The notes below the pieces were generated by a model. It saw nothing but the letters and a program-made list of their open reading frames with translations. It did not search any database and was not told the origin of the DNA. A program made the translations under genes and the position numbers. A DNA stretch of 44,379 bases from Firmicutes bacterium AM41-11 (GTDB lineage: Bacteria > Bacillota_I > Bacilli_A > Erysipelotrichales > Erysipelotrichaceae): contig QUIQ01000015.1 of the NCBI GenBank assembly GCA_003480165.1, positions 1-44,379 of the forward strand, in the 5' to 3' direction. Below are positions 16,681 through 25,386 of the stretch, piece by piece; the stretch's first letter is position 1; every line of letters starts with the position of its first letter.

Positions 16681-17436
16681 ATGGAAAGAAAAAAAGAACA
16701 GCGCCAAGCTGAATTGTATCGGATTCTCTTGAATCAAGGAAAAACCAAAGTTCGTGATTTGGCTATGCAACTACAGGTGACTCCCGAAACGGTGCGCAGT
16801 GACTTATCGGATATGGTCAACCAGCGAAAAATCATTCGGGAACATGGTTATGCCCGCCCAATTTCCAGTGTTGCCGAAGTTCCCTTTCGCATGCGGGAAA
16901 TGGAAAACCTCCAAGAAAAACGTAGAATCGGCTTTCGGGCCCTACACGAAGTCAAACCCAATCAAACCGTTTTTCTAGATGCCGGAAGTACTAGTGTGCT
17001 AGGGTTACCGGCCTTAGCCCGAAATGCGAATATTACCATTGTGACCAATAACATTCCTTTAGCGTATGAAGCCGGTTTACTGGGCTTTCAGGTAATGGTT
17101 TGCAGCGGAGCTCTATCCAATGTTGGCTTACGAACGTATGGTGTCATCAGTAGTGAAATCTTACGCGATTTAACCATTGATTGTGCGATTCTTGGTTGTG
17201 ATGGCATCGATTGTGCAAAAAACTTTACGACCTTGGCGTTTAATGAAGTAGGTATCAAGCGGGTGGTTTTATCCCGCAGCAAGCGAAATATTGTGATGAT
17301 GGATCAAACCAAGTTTGAATCCAGCGCTTCCTTTAATTTTGCTTCTTTTAAAGAAATTGACTGTTTAGTGACATGTGCTTTACGTCCGGAACAAAGGGAA
17401 AAACTGAAAATGATTCCCGAAATTATTGAGGTGTAA
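16681..17436 (+). CDS. DeoR/GlpR-family transcriptional regulator, copy 1
   Basis: This 251-residue regulator has an N-terminal DeoR helix-turn-helix (QAELYRILLNQGKTKVRDLAMQLQVTPETVRSDLSDM) and a C-terminal DeoRC sugar-phosphate sensor domain (NQTVFLDAGSTSVLGLPAL; IVTNNIPLAYEAGLLG; CDGIDCAKNFTTLAFNE; DQTKF). It is clearly a paralogue of the next gene. The effector is unknown. There is no ribosome binding site: a TAAAAT (16668-16673) ends 7 bases ahead of the ATG and the niaR terminator lies just before it, suggesting a leaderless mRNA. The second regulator starts 1 base after its stop. Confidence 0.88.
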   Translation: MERKKEQRQAELYRILLNQGKTKVRDLAMQLQVTPETVRSDLSDMVNQRKIIREHGYARPISSVAEVPFRMREMENLQEKRRIGFRALHEVKPNQTVFLDAGSTSVLGLPALARNANITIVTNNIPLAYEAGLLGFQVMVCSGALSNVGLRTYGVISSEILRDLTIDCAILGCDGIDCAKNFTTLAFNEVGIKRVVLSRSKRNIVMMDQTKFESSASFNFASFKEIDCLVTCALRPEQREKLKMIPEIIEV

Positions 17437-17437
17437 G

Positions 17438-18190
17438 ATGGCGAATAAAAAAGATGAAAGACAATCTAAAATTTATCATATTCTACTAGATGAAGGACGT
17501 GTGAGTGTTAAAGAACTGGCTCAGCGTTTATTGGTTACCCCAGAGACGATACGCAGCGACCTAACCAATATGGAAGATCAAAGAAGAGTGATTCGTGAAC
17601 ATGGTTTTGCCCGACCTTTATCGACTTTAGAAGAAGTGCCAGTACAAATGCGGGAGCAGGAAAATCTTGATGATAAAAGACGTGCGGCCATGCGGGCTAT
17701 GGAAGAAATCGAAGATAATCAAACGGTTTTCCTTGATTCCGGGAGTACGATTCTATTGGGCTTACCAGCCTTATCCTTTAAGAATGTAACGATTGTAACC
17801 AATGGGATTCCTTTGGCCTATGAAGCAGGGTTGTTAGGCTATCCGGTAATCTTTTGTGGCGGTCAAGTATCCAATGTTGGTTTACGAACCCATGGACATT
17901 TTTGTATTGATGTCATTGATCGAATACAATTTGATGTAGCTTTAATGGGAACGGATGGTCTGGTAGGTGCGGATAGTTTTACGGCGCTAGCCTTTAATGA
18001 AATTTCTATTAAAGAACATATCATGGCCCATTCTAAAAAGAATATTGTGGTAGGGGATCGCTCAAAGTTTGAAAAGAAAGCGGCCTACAATATTGGCAAG
18101 TTTCGGGATGTCGATGTCTTTGTGACCAATCCTTTAAATGAACAAGAACGAAAAATGATTCGTGAAGTAAAGAAAGTAATAGAGGTGTAA
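17438..18190 (+). CDS. DeoR/GlpR-family transcriptional regulator, copy 2
   Basis: This 250-residue tandem paralogue of the preceding gene has the same architecture: HTH SKIYHILLDEGRVSVKELAQRLLVTPETIRSDLTNM, then the DeoRC domain with NQTVFLDSGSTILLGLPAL, IVTNGIPLAYEAGLLGYPV and VSNVGLRTHG. Both proteins end in VIEV. I use ATG 17438, 4 bases behind GAGGTG; an in-frame TTG at 17426 inside copy 1 is less likely. The SGNH hydrolase starts 2 bases after the stop with the same GAGGTGTAA junction, so all three genes form one operon. The two may act as a heterodimer or respond to related phosphosugars; this is inference. Confidence 0.88.
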   Translation: MANKKDERQSKIYHILLDEGRVSVKELAQRLLVTPETIRSDLTNMEDQRRVIREHGFARPLSTLEEVPVQMREQENLDDKRRAAMRAMEEIEDNQTVFLDSGSTILLGLPALSFKNVTIVTNGIPLAYEAGLLGYPVIFCGGQVSNVGLRTHGHFCIDVIDRIQFDVALMGTDGLVGADSFTALAFNEISIKEHIMAHSKKNIVVGDRSKFEKKAAYNIGKFRDVDVFVTNPLNEQERKMIREVKKVIEV

Positions 18191-18192
18191 TT

Positions 18193-18819
18193 ATGCGAAT
18201 TTTATGTATTGGAGATTCAAATACTTGGGGTTTTAACCCGGCAAATCAATTGCGCTTTGAAAAGCGTTGGACGCGCTTGTTACAAGCGTATTGTCTCGAT
18301 GATGAAATTATTGAAGAAGGACTAAACGGACGTACATTTGCGTTTGTGGATCCGTTTTGTAAAGAGCGATGTGGTCTAGATGCTTTGCCTTCGATTTTGC
18401 GTAGCCAAGATCCGATTGATTTAGTTTTAGTGATGTTAGGTACCAATGACTTAAAAACGATTTTCCATGCGAGTGCCTCAGGCATTGCCAAGGGAGCACG
18501 AAACTTTATTCGTGAGATTCAAAATCCATATTACTACAATTATTCGGTTCCCAAGATTTTGATGATTTCTCCGATCCTATTAGGCGATTCGCTTTTAGAG
18601 ATTGAAAAGGTTTATGGCGATTTTGATGCCCATAGTATGGAACAATCGAAGTATTTAGCCCAAGAGATCAGAAAGGTTTGCGATACGTATCAAGTAGATT
18701 TTATGGATGCCAGTCAATATGCACAGGCAGGAAGCTTGGATGCAATTCACTTGGATGAAGAAAATCATGCGAAACTGGCTCAAGCCATTTATGAAAAAAT
18801 TCAAAGAGTAAGAAAATAG
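18193..18819 (+). CDS. SGNH/GDSL-type hydrolase
   Basis: This 208-residue serine esterase has all SGNH blocks: block I IGDSNTWGFNP with the nucleophile Ser, block II-like EEGLNGRTF, block III MLGTNDLK and block V DAIHLDEENHAKL with the catalytic Asp and His. It has no signal peptide, so it acts in the cytoplasm, perhaps removing acyl groups from imported sugars. It is third in an operon with two DeoR regulators, which suggests a link to carbohydrate metabolism. The substrate is not known. Its stop codon lies within a bidirectional terminator. Confidence 0.88.
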   Translation: MRILCIGDSNTWGFNPANQLRFEKRWTRLLQAYCLDDEIIEEGLNGRTFAFVDPFCKERCGLDALPSILRSQDPIDLVLVMLGTNDLKTIFHASASGIAKGARNFIREIQNPYYYNYSVPKILMISPILLGDSLLEIEKVYGDFDAHSMEQSKYLAQEIRKVCDTYQVDFMDASQYAQAGSLDAIHLDEENHAKLAQAIYEKIQRVRK

Positions 18820-18843
18820 GATCAGTTTTCTGATCCTATTTTT
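18813..18843. terminator. Bidirectional terminator after the SGNH hydrolase gene
   Basis: AAAATAGGATCAG (18813-18825) pairs perfectly with CTGATCCTATTTT (18830-18842) around TTTT. It serves the plus-strand regulator operon and the minus-strand mnmE unit. Confidence 0.93.
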
Positions 18844-19241
18844 GCGTCTATTAAGGTTTTTTCAAAAGCTTTTCCGGCTCGTAAACAAGTGATTAAACAG
18901 CCTTTTTCTTTGTCATGATAGACAGGCTTTACATGAGCACAGTCTAGCGCTCCAAGCTGGGCTTTGAAGTTTTGGTTGAGTTGGACAATCAAAGGCCGTA
19001 AGGTTGGTATCATATCATGGGCTTTGGTTGGGCAGACCATTTTAGATAGGGCGGCAATACAGCCAACTAAGGCTCCGCAGGTACTACCGATAAACATACC
19101 ACCACCAAATCCGGCCATACAGCGCAAGTCTTCTTCATTGATTTCTAATTGATAGGTTTCATTACAGGCACGAAGTAAAGTCTCCGAGCAATTATACCCT
19201 TGGGTATAGTATTTTTGAATATTGTTTTCAAGTTGTGTCAT
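18822..19241 (-). CDS. C_GCAxxG_C_C family protein
   Basis: This 139-residue protein has the family cysteine pattern: YNCSETLLRAC near the N-terminus, LRCMAGFGGGMFIGSTCGALVGCIAALS in the middle and LDC / GCLITCLRAGK near the C-terminus. The family is thought to be redox- or metal-related but its function is unproven. I use ATG 19241, which has AAGGAGGAAG ahead; the longer in-frame extension overlaps mnmE and is not family-like. It lies 10 bases behind mnmE and is co-transcribed with it. There are no transmembrane segments other than the Gly/Ala-rich conserved core. Confidence 0.88.
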   Translation of the reverse strand: MTQLENNIQKYYTQGYNCSETLLRACNETYQLEINEEDLRCMAGFGGGMFIGSTCGALVGCIAALSKMVCPTKAHDMIPTLRPLIVQLNQNFKAQLGALDCAHVKPVYHDKEKGCLITCLRAGKAFEKTLIDAKIGSEN

Positions 19242-19251
19242 AACTTCCTCC

Positions 19252-20583
19252 TTATTTTCCCAAGCAGAATTTCGAGAACAGCGTATCAAGTAAATCTTCG
19301 CGATGTACTTCGCCAAGAATTTCTTTTAAATGATCATGGGCGGCTTGGATATCAATTTCTACAAGATCTGGTTCTACGCCTTGTTCCATAGCTTCTTTGG
19401 CTTGCAGCATATCTTGTTTGGCTTGATTTAAAAGACCAATTTGACGTTCATTGGATAACAGGGGTTGTTCGGTTAGAACATCTTGTTGATAGAGATCTTT
19501 CATGGCTTCTAATAGGGCATCAATCTCTTTGTTTTGCGCACTGATCCAGATGCCATCGGGATGTTTTTCGGATTTGACATCTTTTTTATTGTAGATGATC
19601 AAACGATTTTTATCTTTGGTTTGTTCTAAAAGATCTTCATCTTCTTTCGTTAAAGGTTGGGAACCGTCTAAAATCAATAAGACAAGTTGGGCCTGGGCTA
19701 ATTTTTCCTGGGTTTTTTCAATACCAATTTGTTCAATGGCATCGCTTGATTTTCGCAAGCCTGCGGTATCGATTAAATTGAACTGGGCAGGACCAATGTG
19801 AATTTGCCCTTCGACTAAATCACGGGTGGTACCGGCAATATCGGTCACAATGGCTTTATCTTCTTCGAGCAGGGCATTGAGTAAAGAGCTTTTGCCTACA
19901 TTGGGGCGGCCAATTAATACGGTATCAATCCCTTTTTTGGCCAATTGTCCGCATTGTGCTCGACTTAAGATCTTATCGAGTTTTGTTAGCCATTGTTTGG
20001 TCATAGGTAAGAGTTCTTCCGTCGTTAATTGTTCGACATCTTCGTACTCGGGATAATCTATATTGACTTCAATTTGGGCAATGATATTTAAAATGTCTTC
20101 AATCAAAGGTTCTAAGAGTTTTTTTACGCTGCCCTGAATTCCTTGAATGGCCATGTGAGAGGCCGTATCATTGCTGGCTTCAATCATATCTTCTACGGCT
20201 TCGGCCTGGGATAAGTCAATGCGTCCATGATAGAAGGCTCGTTGGGTGAATTCTCCGGGTTTTGCCATTGTGGCGCCATGGCTTAAAACTAAAGATAAAA
20301 TTTTGCGGGTGATATATACGCCTCCATGGCAGTTGATTTCGACAATATCTTCGGTGGTATATGTTTTGGGTCCACGGAATACAGAAACCAAAACTTCATC
20401 TACGACTTCTTTGTCATCGTCTAAGATATAGCCATAGTGAATGGTATGACTGGGAACATGGCGAATATCTCGACTGAAGATTTTTTGTACGATTTCAATG
20501 GCTTGATCACCAGATACTCGGACAATGGAGATAGCGCCTTGACTTAAAGCTGTGGAAATCACAGCTATGGTTGAATCAAACAT
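19252..20583 (-). CDS. mnmE: tRNA uridine-5-carboxymethylaminomethyl modification GTPase MnmE
   Basis: This 443-residue GTPase acts with MnmG to modify U34 of tRNAs. The N-terminal tetrahydrofolate-binding domain starts DSTIAVISTALSQGAISIVRVSG and includes PGEFTQRAFYHGRIDLSQAEAVEDMI. The G domain begins with GRPNVGKSSLLNAL, then DIAGTTRDLVEG, DTAGLR and IYNKKD. The C-terminal FCLGK keeps the invariant cysteine. Length is normal. It is the first gene of a minus-strand pair with the C_GCAxxG_C_C gene and diverges from the threonylcarbamoyl-AMP synthase gene, another tRNA-modification gene. Confidence 0.97.
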   Translation of the reverse strand: MFDSTIAVISTALSQGAISIVRVSGDQAIEIVQKIFSRDIRHVPSHTIHYGYILDDDKEVVDEVLVSVFRGPKTYTTEDIVEINCHGGVYITRKILSLVLSHGATMAKPGEFTQRAFYHGRIDLSQAEAVEDMIEASNDTASHMAIQGIQGSVKKLLEPLIEDILNIIAQIEVNIDYPEYEDVEQLTTEELLPMTKQWLTKLDKILSRAQCGQLAKKGIDTVLIGRPNVGKSSLLNALLEEDKAIVTDIAGTTRDLVEGQIHIGPAQFNLIDTAGLRKSSDAIEQIGIEKTQEKLAQAQLVLLILDGSQPLTKEDEDLLEQTKDKNRLIIYNKKDVKSEKHPDGIWISAQNKEIDALLEAMKDLYQQDVLTEQPLLSNERQIGLLNQAKQDMLQAKEAMEQGVEPDLVEIDIQAAHDHLKEILGEVHREDLLDTLFSKFCLGK

Positions 20584-20651
20584 AGATTTCCTCTCTTTTC
20601 TGCAAATATCTTAACATAAAAGGCGTATACTAGGGAAAGGAGATGAAGATT

Positions 20652-21248
20652 ATGAAGATGTATACCCAAGATCAACTTGATCAAGTTGTTGATGCCTTTC
20701 AGGCGCATAAAGTATTGGCCTTACCAACGGATACGGTTTATGGTGTGGGGGTTTTATATGGTGATTTAGCCGACCTTGACCATTTAAAACATGCCAAACA
20801 TCGTCCGGAAACCAAACCGATTCCGATGATGGTCAGCAATTTAGAACAGATGAAACAGATTGCCAAAGTGGATGCCAGAACCGAAAAGCTGGTGCAGACT
20901 TTTTTACCAGGTCCGCTAACCTTGGTGTTACCAGTTAGTGAGACTTTAGATCTAGCGTACACCAATGGGAAAAAGACCGTGGCGGTTCGTATTCCAGATG
21001 AACCTTTTGTGTTAGCGGTCATTGAAAAGCTTGGCAAACCATTGTTAGTAAGTAGTGCCAATGTTTCCGGAAAACCAGCGGCAGTTTCGTATCAAGAAGC
21101 GATGGATAATTTACCAAATATCGATGGAATTATTCAAGGAGAATGTAAACAGTTGGAGGCAAGTACAATCGTGGATTGTACCCAAGACAAACTTAGTATT
21201 TTGCGACCTGGACCAATCCTATTAAAGGAATTGACAAACTGCTTGTAA
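20652..21248 (+). CDS. L-threonylcarbamoyladenylate synthase (TsaC/Sua5/YrdC family)
   Basis: This 198-residue YrdC-domain enzyme makes threonylcarbamoyl-AMP for t6A37 tRNA modification. Motifs are VLALPTDTVYGVG, KHRPETKPIPMMV, FLPGPLTLVLP, TVAVRIPD, PLLVSSANVSGKPA, ASTIVDCT and ILRPGPI. It lacks the Sua5 C-terminal domain. ATG 20652 lies 9 bases behind AAAGGAG; the ATG at 20643 directly abuts that site and is less likely. A -10-like TATACT lies at 20626-20631. Two genes for tRNA maturation (mnmE and this one) are divergent neighbours. Confidence 0.93.
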   Translation: MKMYTQDQLDQVVDAFQAHKVLALPTDTVYGVGVLYGDLADLDHLKHAKHRPETKPIPMMVSNLEQMKQIAKVDARTEKLVQTFLPGPLTLVLPVSETLDLAYTNGKKTVAVRIPDEPFVLAVIEKLGKPLLVSSANVSGKPAAVSYQEAMDNLPNIDGIIQGECKQLEASTIVDCTQDKLSILRPGPILLKELTNCL

Positions 21249-21261
21249 TTGGATAAGATAA

Positions 21262-21477
21262 CGACGTTAAGGCTGTGAAGAGACGAGTACTTTATTGGTT
21301 TACAAAAGAGAACTGATGGTTGGTGCAAATCAGGTGTAAAACAATTTAGGAATAAAAACTTGGAGCTGTTTGTAGATCCTGCATTAAAGGATAATAAGGT
21401 TTTCAGCGAAAGCTGAGAATAAAATAGGGTGGTACCACGAACATTTCGTCCCTTGGGGCTGTGTTCGTGTTTTTTTA
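21262..21477 (+). promoter_or_regulatory. T-box leader of lysS
   Basis: The leader contains the T-box core AGGGTGGTACCACG at 21426-21439. The stem I apical motifs (AAGAGAACTGATGGTTGG then GTGCAAATCAGG) lie at 21306-21333. A candidate specifier loop, AATAAAAACT (21351-21360), contains AAA for lysine. The bulge UGGU (21430-21433) is complementary to the ACCA end of an A-discriminator tRNA, fitting tRNA-Lys. The terminator stem CACGAACA (21436-21443) pairs with TGTTCGTG (21462-21469), then T8. The competing antiterminator pairs AGGG (21426-21429) with CCCT (21450-21453). Uncharged tRNA-Lys would permit lysS transcription. The exact 5' end is not determined. Confidence 0.92.
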
Positions 21478-21497
21478 TGAAAGAGAAGGAGAAAAGG

Positions 21498-23423
21498 ATG
21501 AAACAAAAATTAACGCAACAAGAACAAGTACGTCGCGATAAGATGAAAGACTTGATGGATATGGGAATTGATCCCTTTGGACATGCTTTTAAAAGAGATG
21601 CCAAATGTGGAGAAATTGTAGCTAAATACGATGGATTCTCAAAAGAAGAATTGGAAGAAAAAGAAGTTCATGTAACGATTGCTGGACGTATTATGCGTAA
21701 ACGTCGTCAAGGTAAAGCTGGATTTATGAATGTTCAAGATGTTAGTGGAGATATTCAAATCTATTGCCGTAAAGATGTTTTAGGCGAAGAACAATACGAA
21801 ATCTTCAAGAAGAATGACATTGGAGATATTGTTGGAATTGAAGGCTTGGTCATGAAAACCGATCATGGACAATTGTCGATTCGTGCTATGCAATATACAC
21901 ACTTATCGAAAGCACTTCGTCCTTTACCAGAAAAATTCCATGGTTTAACTGATACAGAAGAACGTTTCCGTCGTCGTTATGTCGATTTAATTATGAATCC
22001 TGAAGCTAAAAAAGTCGCTTTAACACGACCAAAGATTATTCGTGCCGTGCAAGAATATTTAGATGGACAAGGTTTGATGGAAGTGGAAACACCGGTTCTT
22101 CAACCTATTTTAGGTGGAGCAGCAGCACGTCCTTTCGTTACGCATCATAATGCCTTGAATAAAGATTTCTATTTGCGTATCGCAACCGAACTTCCTTTGA
22201 AGCGTTTGATTGTTGGTGGTTTAGAAGGGGTATATGAAATTGGTCGTTTATTCCGTAATGAAGGAATGGATGCAACACATAACCCTGAATTCACAACGGT
22301 TGAAGCTTATGTTGCCTATAGTGATTTACATGGCATGATGGATTTGATTGAAGGTTTATTTAAATCGGTATCAATGAAAGTATTAGGTACAACGGATGTT
22401 ACATATCAAGGTACAGAATTGCATTTTGGACAACCTTTCAAACGTGTCACTATGTGTGATGCCATCAAAGAAAAGACGGGTATTGATTTTAAAGCAGATA
22501 TGACTTTTGAAAAAGCTTGTGCTTTGGCCAAAGAACATGATATTGAATTAGAAAAGAAACATAATTCTGTAGGTCATATTATTTCCTTATTCTTTGAAAA
22601 ATATGTAGAAGAAACGATTGAACAACCAACTTTTGTATATGAATATCCAATTGAAATCAGTCCATTGGCTAAGAAAAATGCGGAAGATCCTCGTTTTACC
22701 GATCGTTATGAATTATTCATTTGTGGCCATGAATATGCGAATGCGTTCTCAGAATTGAACGATCCAATTGATCAAAGAGAACGTTTTGAAAAACAATTGG
22801 AATTACGTGAATTAGGTGATGACGAAGCCAACGAAGTAGATACAGACTATGTAGAAGCTTTGGAATATGGTATGCCTCCTACAGGTGGTGTTGGTTTAGG
22901 TATTGACCGCTTTGTCATGTTATTAACAGATCAACATACCATTCGTGAAGTATTGTTGTTCCCAACCATGAAGACGATTGGGGATGGAAAGAAGAAAAAT
23001 GAAGGATCTACAAAAGTGGAAACACCAAAAGTAGAAGAAGAGAAGATTGATTTCTCTAAAGTTAAAGTAGAACCTTTATTTGAAGAATTTGTGGATTTTG
23101 ATACTTTCAGCAAGTCCGATTTCCGTGCGGTAAAGGTTAAAGAATGTGTAGCTGTTCCTAAATCTAAGAAATTGTTACAATTTACCCTAGATGATGGAAC
23201 CGGTACGGATCGTACGATTCTTTCTGGTATTCATGCATATTATGAACCAGAAGAATTGGTTGGAAAGACATTAATTGCGATCACAAACCTTCCACCTCGC
23301 GCTATGATGGGTATTGATTCTTGTGGAATGTTATTAAGTGCAATCCATGAAGAAGAAGGCGAAGAAAAACTTCATCTCTTAATGGTCGATAACCATATTC
23401 CAGCTGGGGCAAAATTGTATTAA
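21498..23423 (+). CDS. lysS: Lysyl-tRNA synthetase, class II, with C-terminal tRNA-binding (Trbp111/EMAP-like) domain
   Basis: This 641-residue enzyme has an N-terminal OB anticodon-binding domain ([23 protein letters not shown]) and a class II core with motif 2 around [23 protein letters not shown] and motif 3 [12 protein letters not shown]. Ordinary LysRS ends near residue 500. Here a Lys/Glu linker ([21 protein letters not shown]) joins an extra domain of about 110 residues. It contains [21 protein letters not shown] and [18 protein letters not shown], the fold found at the MetRS C-terminus. This should raise tRNA affinity or mediate dimerisation. ATG 21498 follows AGAAGGAGAAAAGG and lies just behind the T-box terminator. 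Confidence 0.96.
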   Translation: MKQKLTQQEQVRRDKMKDLMDMGIDPFGHAFKRDAKCGEIVAKYDGFSKEELEEKEVHVTIAGRIMRKRRQGKAGFMNVQDVSGDIQIYCRKDVLGEEQYEIFKKNDIGDIVGIEGLVMKTDHGQLSIRAMQYTHLSKALRPLPEKFHGLTDTEERFRRRYVDLIMNPEAKKVALTRPKIIRAVQEYLDGQGLMEVETPVLQPILGGAAARPFVTHHNALNKDFYLRIATELPLKRLIVGGLEGVYEIGRLFRNEGMDATHNPEFTTVEAYVAYSDLHGMMDLIEGLFKSVSMKVLGTTDVTYQGTELHFGQPFKRVTMCDAIKEKTGIDFKADMTFEKACALAKEHDIELEKKHNSVGHIISLFFEKYVEETIEQPTFVYEYPIEISPLAKKNAEDPRFTDRYELFICGHEYANAFSELNDPIDQRERFEKQLELRELGDDEANEVDTDYVEALEYGMPPTGGVGLGIDRFVMLLTDQHTIREVLLFPTMKTIGDGKKKNEGSTKVETPKVEEEKIDFSKVKVEPLFEEFVDFDTFSKSDFRAVKVKECVAVPKSKKLLQFTLDDGTGTDRTILSGIHAYYEPEELVGKTLIAITNLPPRAMMGIDSCGMLLSAIHEEEGEEKLHLLMVDNHIPAGAKLY

Positions 23424-23438
23424 AAAAAAGCGAAACTA

Positions 23439-23473
23439 AAGTGGGTGATTTCAATAGAAATTGCCCATTTTTA
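23439..23473 (+). terminator. lysS terminator
   Basis: TGGGTGATTTC (23442-23452) pairs with GAAATTGCCCA (23457-23467) with two G-T pairs around AATA, flanked by an A/T-rich extension and followed by TTTTT. It lies in the short gap before the fluoride channel gene. Confidence 0.82.
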
Positions 23474-23495
23474 AAAAATGAAAGAAGGAAAAATA

Positions 23496-23858
23496 ATGGG
23501 ATTCTTGTTTGTGGCAATGGGAGGCGCTATGGGAGCTATGGCGCGATATGCGATTAGTTTGTTTCCAGTGAAAACAGAGTTTCCGCTACTTACATTAATT
23601 ACGAATATTATCGGGGCAATTTTAATTGGTTTTATTGTTGGAATTGCCAATACGCGTAGTGTATCGGATCATTCGGTTTTATTTTGGAAGACGGGTGTAT
23701 GTGGTGGCTTTACGACCTTTTCTACTTTTTCTCTAGAAGCCTGTAATTTATTCATGGATAAACAATACTTTTTAGGCGGACTCTATGTCTTGTTGAGCTG
23801 TATGGGATGTATATTGGGTGTTGTATGTGGAGAAAAACTCTCTGCCATTATTAAGTGA
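23496..23858 (+). CDS. crcB: Fluoride efflux channel CrcB/Fluc
   Basis: This 120-residue protein with four hydrophobic helices belongs to the dual-topology Fluc family. Conserved features are GGAMGAMARYAIS near the start, TLITNIIGAILIGF with the pore Asn, and GVCGGFTTFSTFSLE with the central-Na and phenylalanine-box region. Only one crcB is present, so it probably works as a homodimer. I use ATG 23496 behind AGAAGGAAA; a start at 23478 is possible but adds only six polar residues. No fluoride riboswitch precedes it: the upstream hairpin is the lysS terminator. Confidence 0.92.
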   Translation: MGFLFVAMGGAMGAMARYAISLFPVKTEFPLLTLITNIIGAILIGFIVGIANTRSVSDHSVLFWKTGVCGGFTTFSTFSLEACNLFMDKQYFLGGLYVLLSCMGCILGVVCGEKLSAIIK

Positions 23859-23960
23859 TAAATAAAATAAGAAGATAAAAGCGTAATGCCATACTAGATA
23901 GGGGAAAAGCCATCTGTGATGGAACCTTAAATTGAGGATTTATAAAGAGGAGCAAGATAA

Positions 23961-24557
23961 ATGACAGAGTGGGAAAGATTGCAGCAAGGGCTTATATATA
24001 ATGATTTTGACGAAGATTTGTTTGAACGAAGAGTTGCCGCAAAGAAACTGTTTAAAGCATATAATAAGACCAATGATGATGAGGGAGAATTGCGTGATAA
24101 AATTTTACAGCAGTTATTTAAGCAGATTGGAAAAAATGTTTGGATAGAGCCAGATTTCAAATGTGAATTCGGAAAAAACATTACGATTGAAGATGATGTG
24201 TATATCAATTTTGGTTGCATAATTCTTGATTGTGCCGAGGTGACTATTGGTTCATATACATTGTTTGGACCGAATATTGGTTTGTATCCGGTTAATCACT
24301 CAACTGATGCACAAGAAAGAATCAACGGAGGTTGTTATGGTAAGCCAATCCATATTGGTAAAAATGTATGGCTTGGCGGAGATGTAAAAGTTCTTGCAGG
24401 GGTCACAATAGGAGATAACACTATTATTGGAACAGGTAGTATCGTAACGAAAGACATTCCGTCAAATGTGATCGCTGTTGGCAATCCGTGTAAGGTAATT
24501 CGAGAAATAACAGATAAGGATAAAACGGAGTATTCAAAAAGAATGAGGTTGAAATAA
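23961..24557 (+). CDS. Sugar O-acetyltransferase (maltose/galactoside acetyltransferase type)
   Basis: This 198-residue protein has the short helical N-terminal segment of the Mac domain (WERLQQGLIYNDFDEDLFERRVAAKKLFKAYN) and a left-handed beta-helix of hexapeptide repeats (IEDDVYINFGCIILDCAEVTIGSYTLFGPNIG). The catalytic His is in YPVNHSTDAQER, and the acetyl-CoA-binding end includes GKPIHIGKNVWLGGDVKVLAGVTIG and VAVGNP-like IAVGNPCKVIR. It acetylates sugars such as maltose or galactosides, perhaps for detoxification; the acceptor is not certain. GAGGAG lies upstream. The 100 bases before it hold no other gene, and no terminator is seen behind it. Confidence 0.9.
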   Translation: MTEWERLQQGLIYNDFDEDLFERRVAAKKLFKAYNKTNDDEGELRDKILQQLFKQIGKNVWIEPDFKCEFGKNITIEDDVYINFGCIILDCAEVTIGSYTLFGPNIGLYPVNHSTDAQERINGGCYGKPIHIGKNVWLGGDVKVLAGVTIGDNTIIGTGSIVTKDIPSNVIAVGNPCKVIREITDKDKTEYSKRMRLK

Positions 24558-24720
24558 AAAAATCAATAAGCGAAATGCAGTGGCTTGTTGAGAAATGAGC
24601 TTTATAGATATTTCTTATGTCTAATGGATTAGGTTTATATCCGAATCATATCTTTGAAAATGATGGGTAAATTAGGACAAGTAGATAAGAAAACTTGTTG
24701 GTAATGAAAGTGGGATAGAA

Positions 24721-25381
24721 ATGAAAATCAAAATCGATGATCAACTTTATTCTGTATATCCAGATATTCGCTTAGGACTACTTCAGTTTCAAGCGGATGT
24801 AAAAGAATCGGATAAGAACTTTTGGGAATGTATGAATCATACGGTACTACCCCAAGTACAAAAAACAATCGAAGGAAAACAGTGGAATGAGATTCCTGGT
24901 GTTAAAGGAAGCCGGGCTGCCTATAAAGCTTTCGGAAGGAATCCGGGAAGATATAGAGTTTCTTCTGAGGCTCTTTTACGAAGAGTTCGTAGAGGAGATG
25001 CACTTTATACGATTAATTCTGTGGTAGATGTAAATAACTTGCTTTCAATTGAGAGTGGGTTGTCGGTTGGCTCGTATGATTTGAATCAGATTCATGGTAC
25101 CATCACCTTTAGAAAAGCTGAAAAAGGGGAAGGATATACGGGAATTGGTAAAGATTTTCTAGATATGGAAAACATGCTGGTTCTTGCGGATGAGGAAGGA
25201 ATCTTTGGTAGTTCTATGTCAGATTCAACTCGGGCTATGGTAAAAGAACAGGCAAAAAAATGTTTTGCTTGTCTTGTATTGTTTTGAAAAGGATATTGAT
25301 CTTTTGGCCTTGTTAGAAAAAGCCCAAGTTTATTTTCAAAGATTTGCGGATGCCAAAGATTTCGTATCCTGGGTATTATAA
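24721..25381 (+). pseudogene. B3/B4 (PheRS beta-related) tRNA-binding domain protein, frameshifted near the 3' end
   Basis: The frame from ATG 24721 encodes a B3/B4-domain protein (VKGSRAAYKAFGRNPGRYRVSSEALLRRV, then SVVDVNNLLSIESGLSVGSYDL and DEEGIFGSSMSDSTR) but ends prematurely at 25287. The following bases, read in another frame, give KNVLLVLYCFEKDIDLLALL and QVYFQRFADAKDFVSWVL with a stop at 25379-25381, a natural ending. The switch is at seven A residues (25254-25260); six would restore one 219-residue frame. Stand-alone B3/B4 proteins are thought to be related to tRNA editing or amino acid binding, unproven here. The single-base change may be a sequencing error or a recent mutation. 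Confidence 0.82.
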
Positions 25382-25386
25382 ATAAA

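Noticed and set aside
20603..20631. A full -35/-10 promoter for the threonylcarbamoyl-AMP synthase gene
   Set aside because: TATACT is present, but no hexamer resembling TTGACA lies at proper spacing, so only the -10 is mentioned.
23424..23495. Fluoride riboswitch upstream of crcB
   Set aside because: The only structure is a plain stem with T-tract that ends lysS; the conserved crcB-motif bases are not present and the gap is too short.
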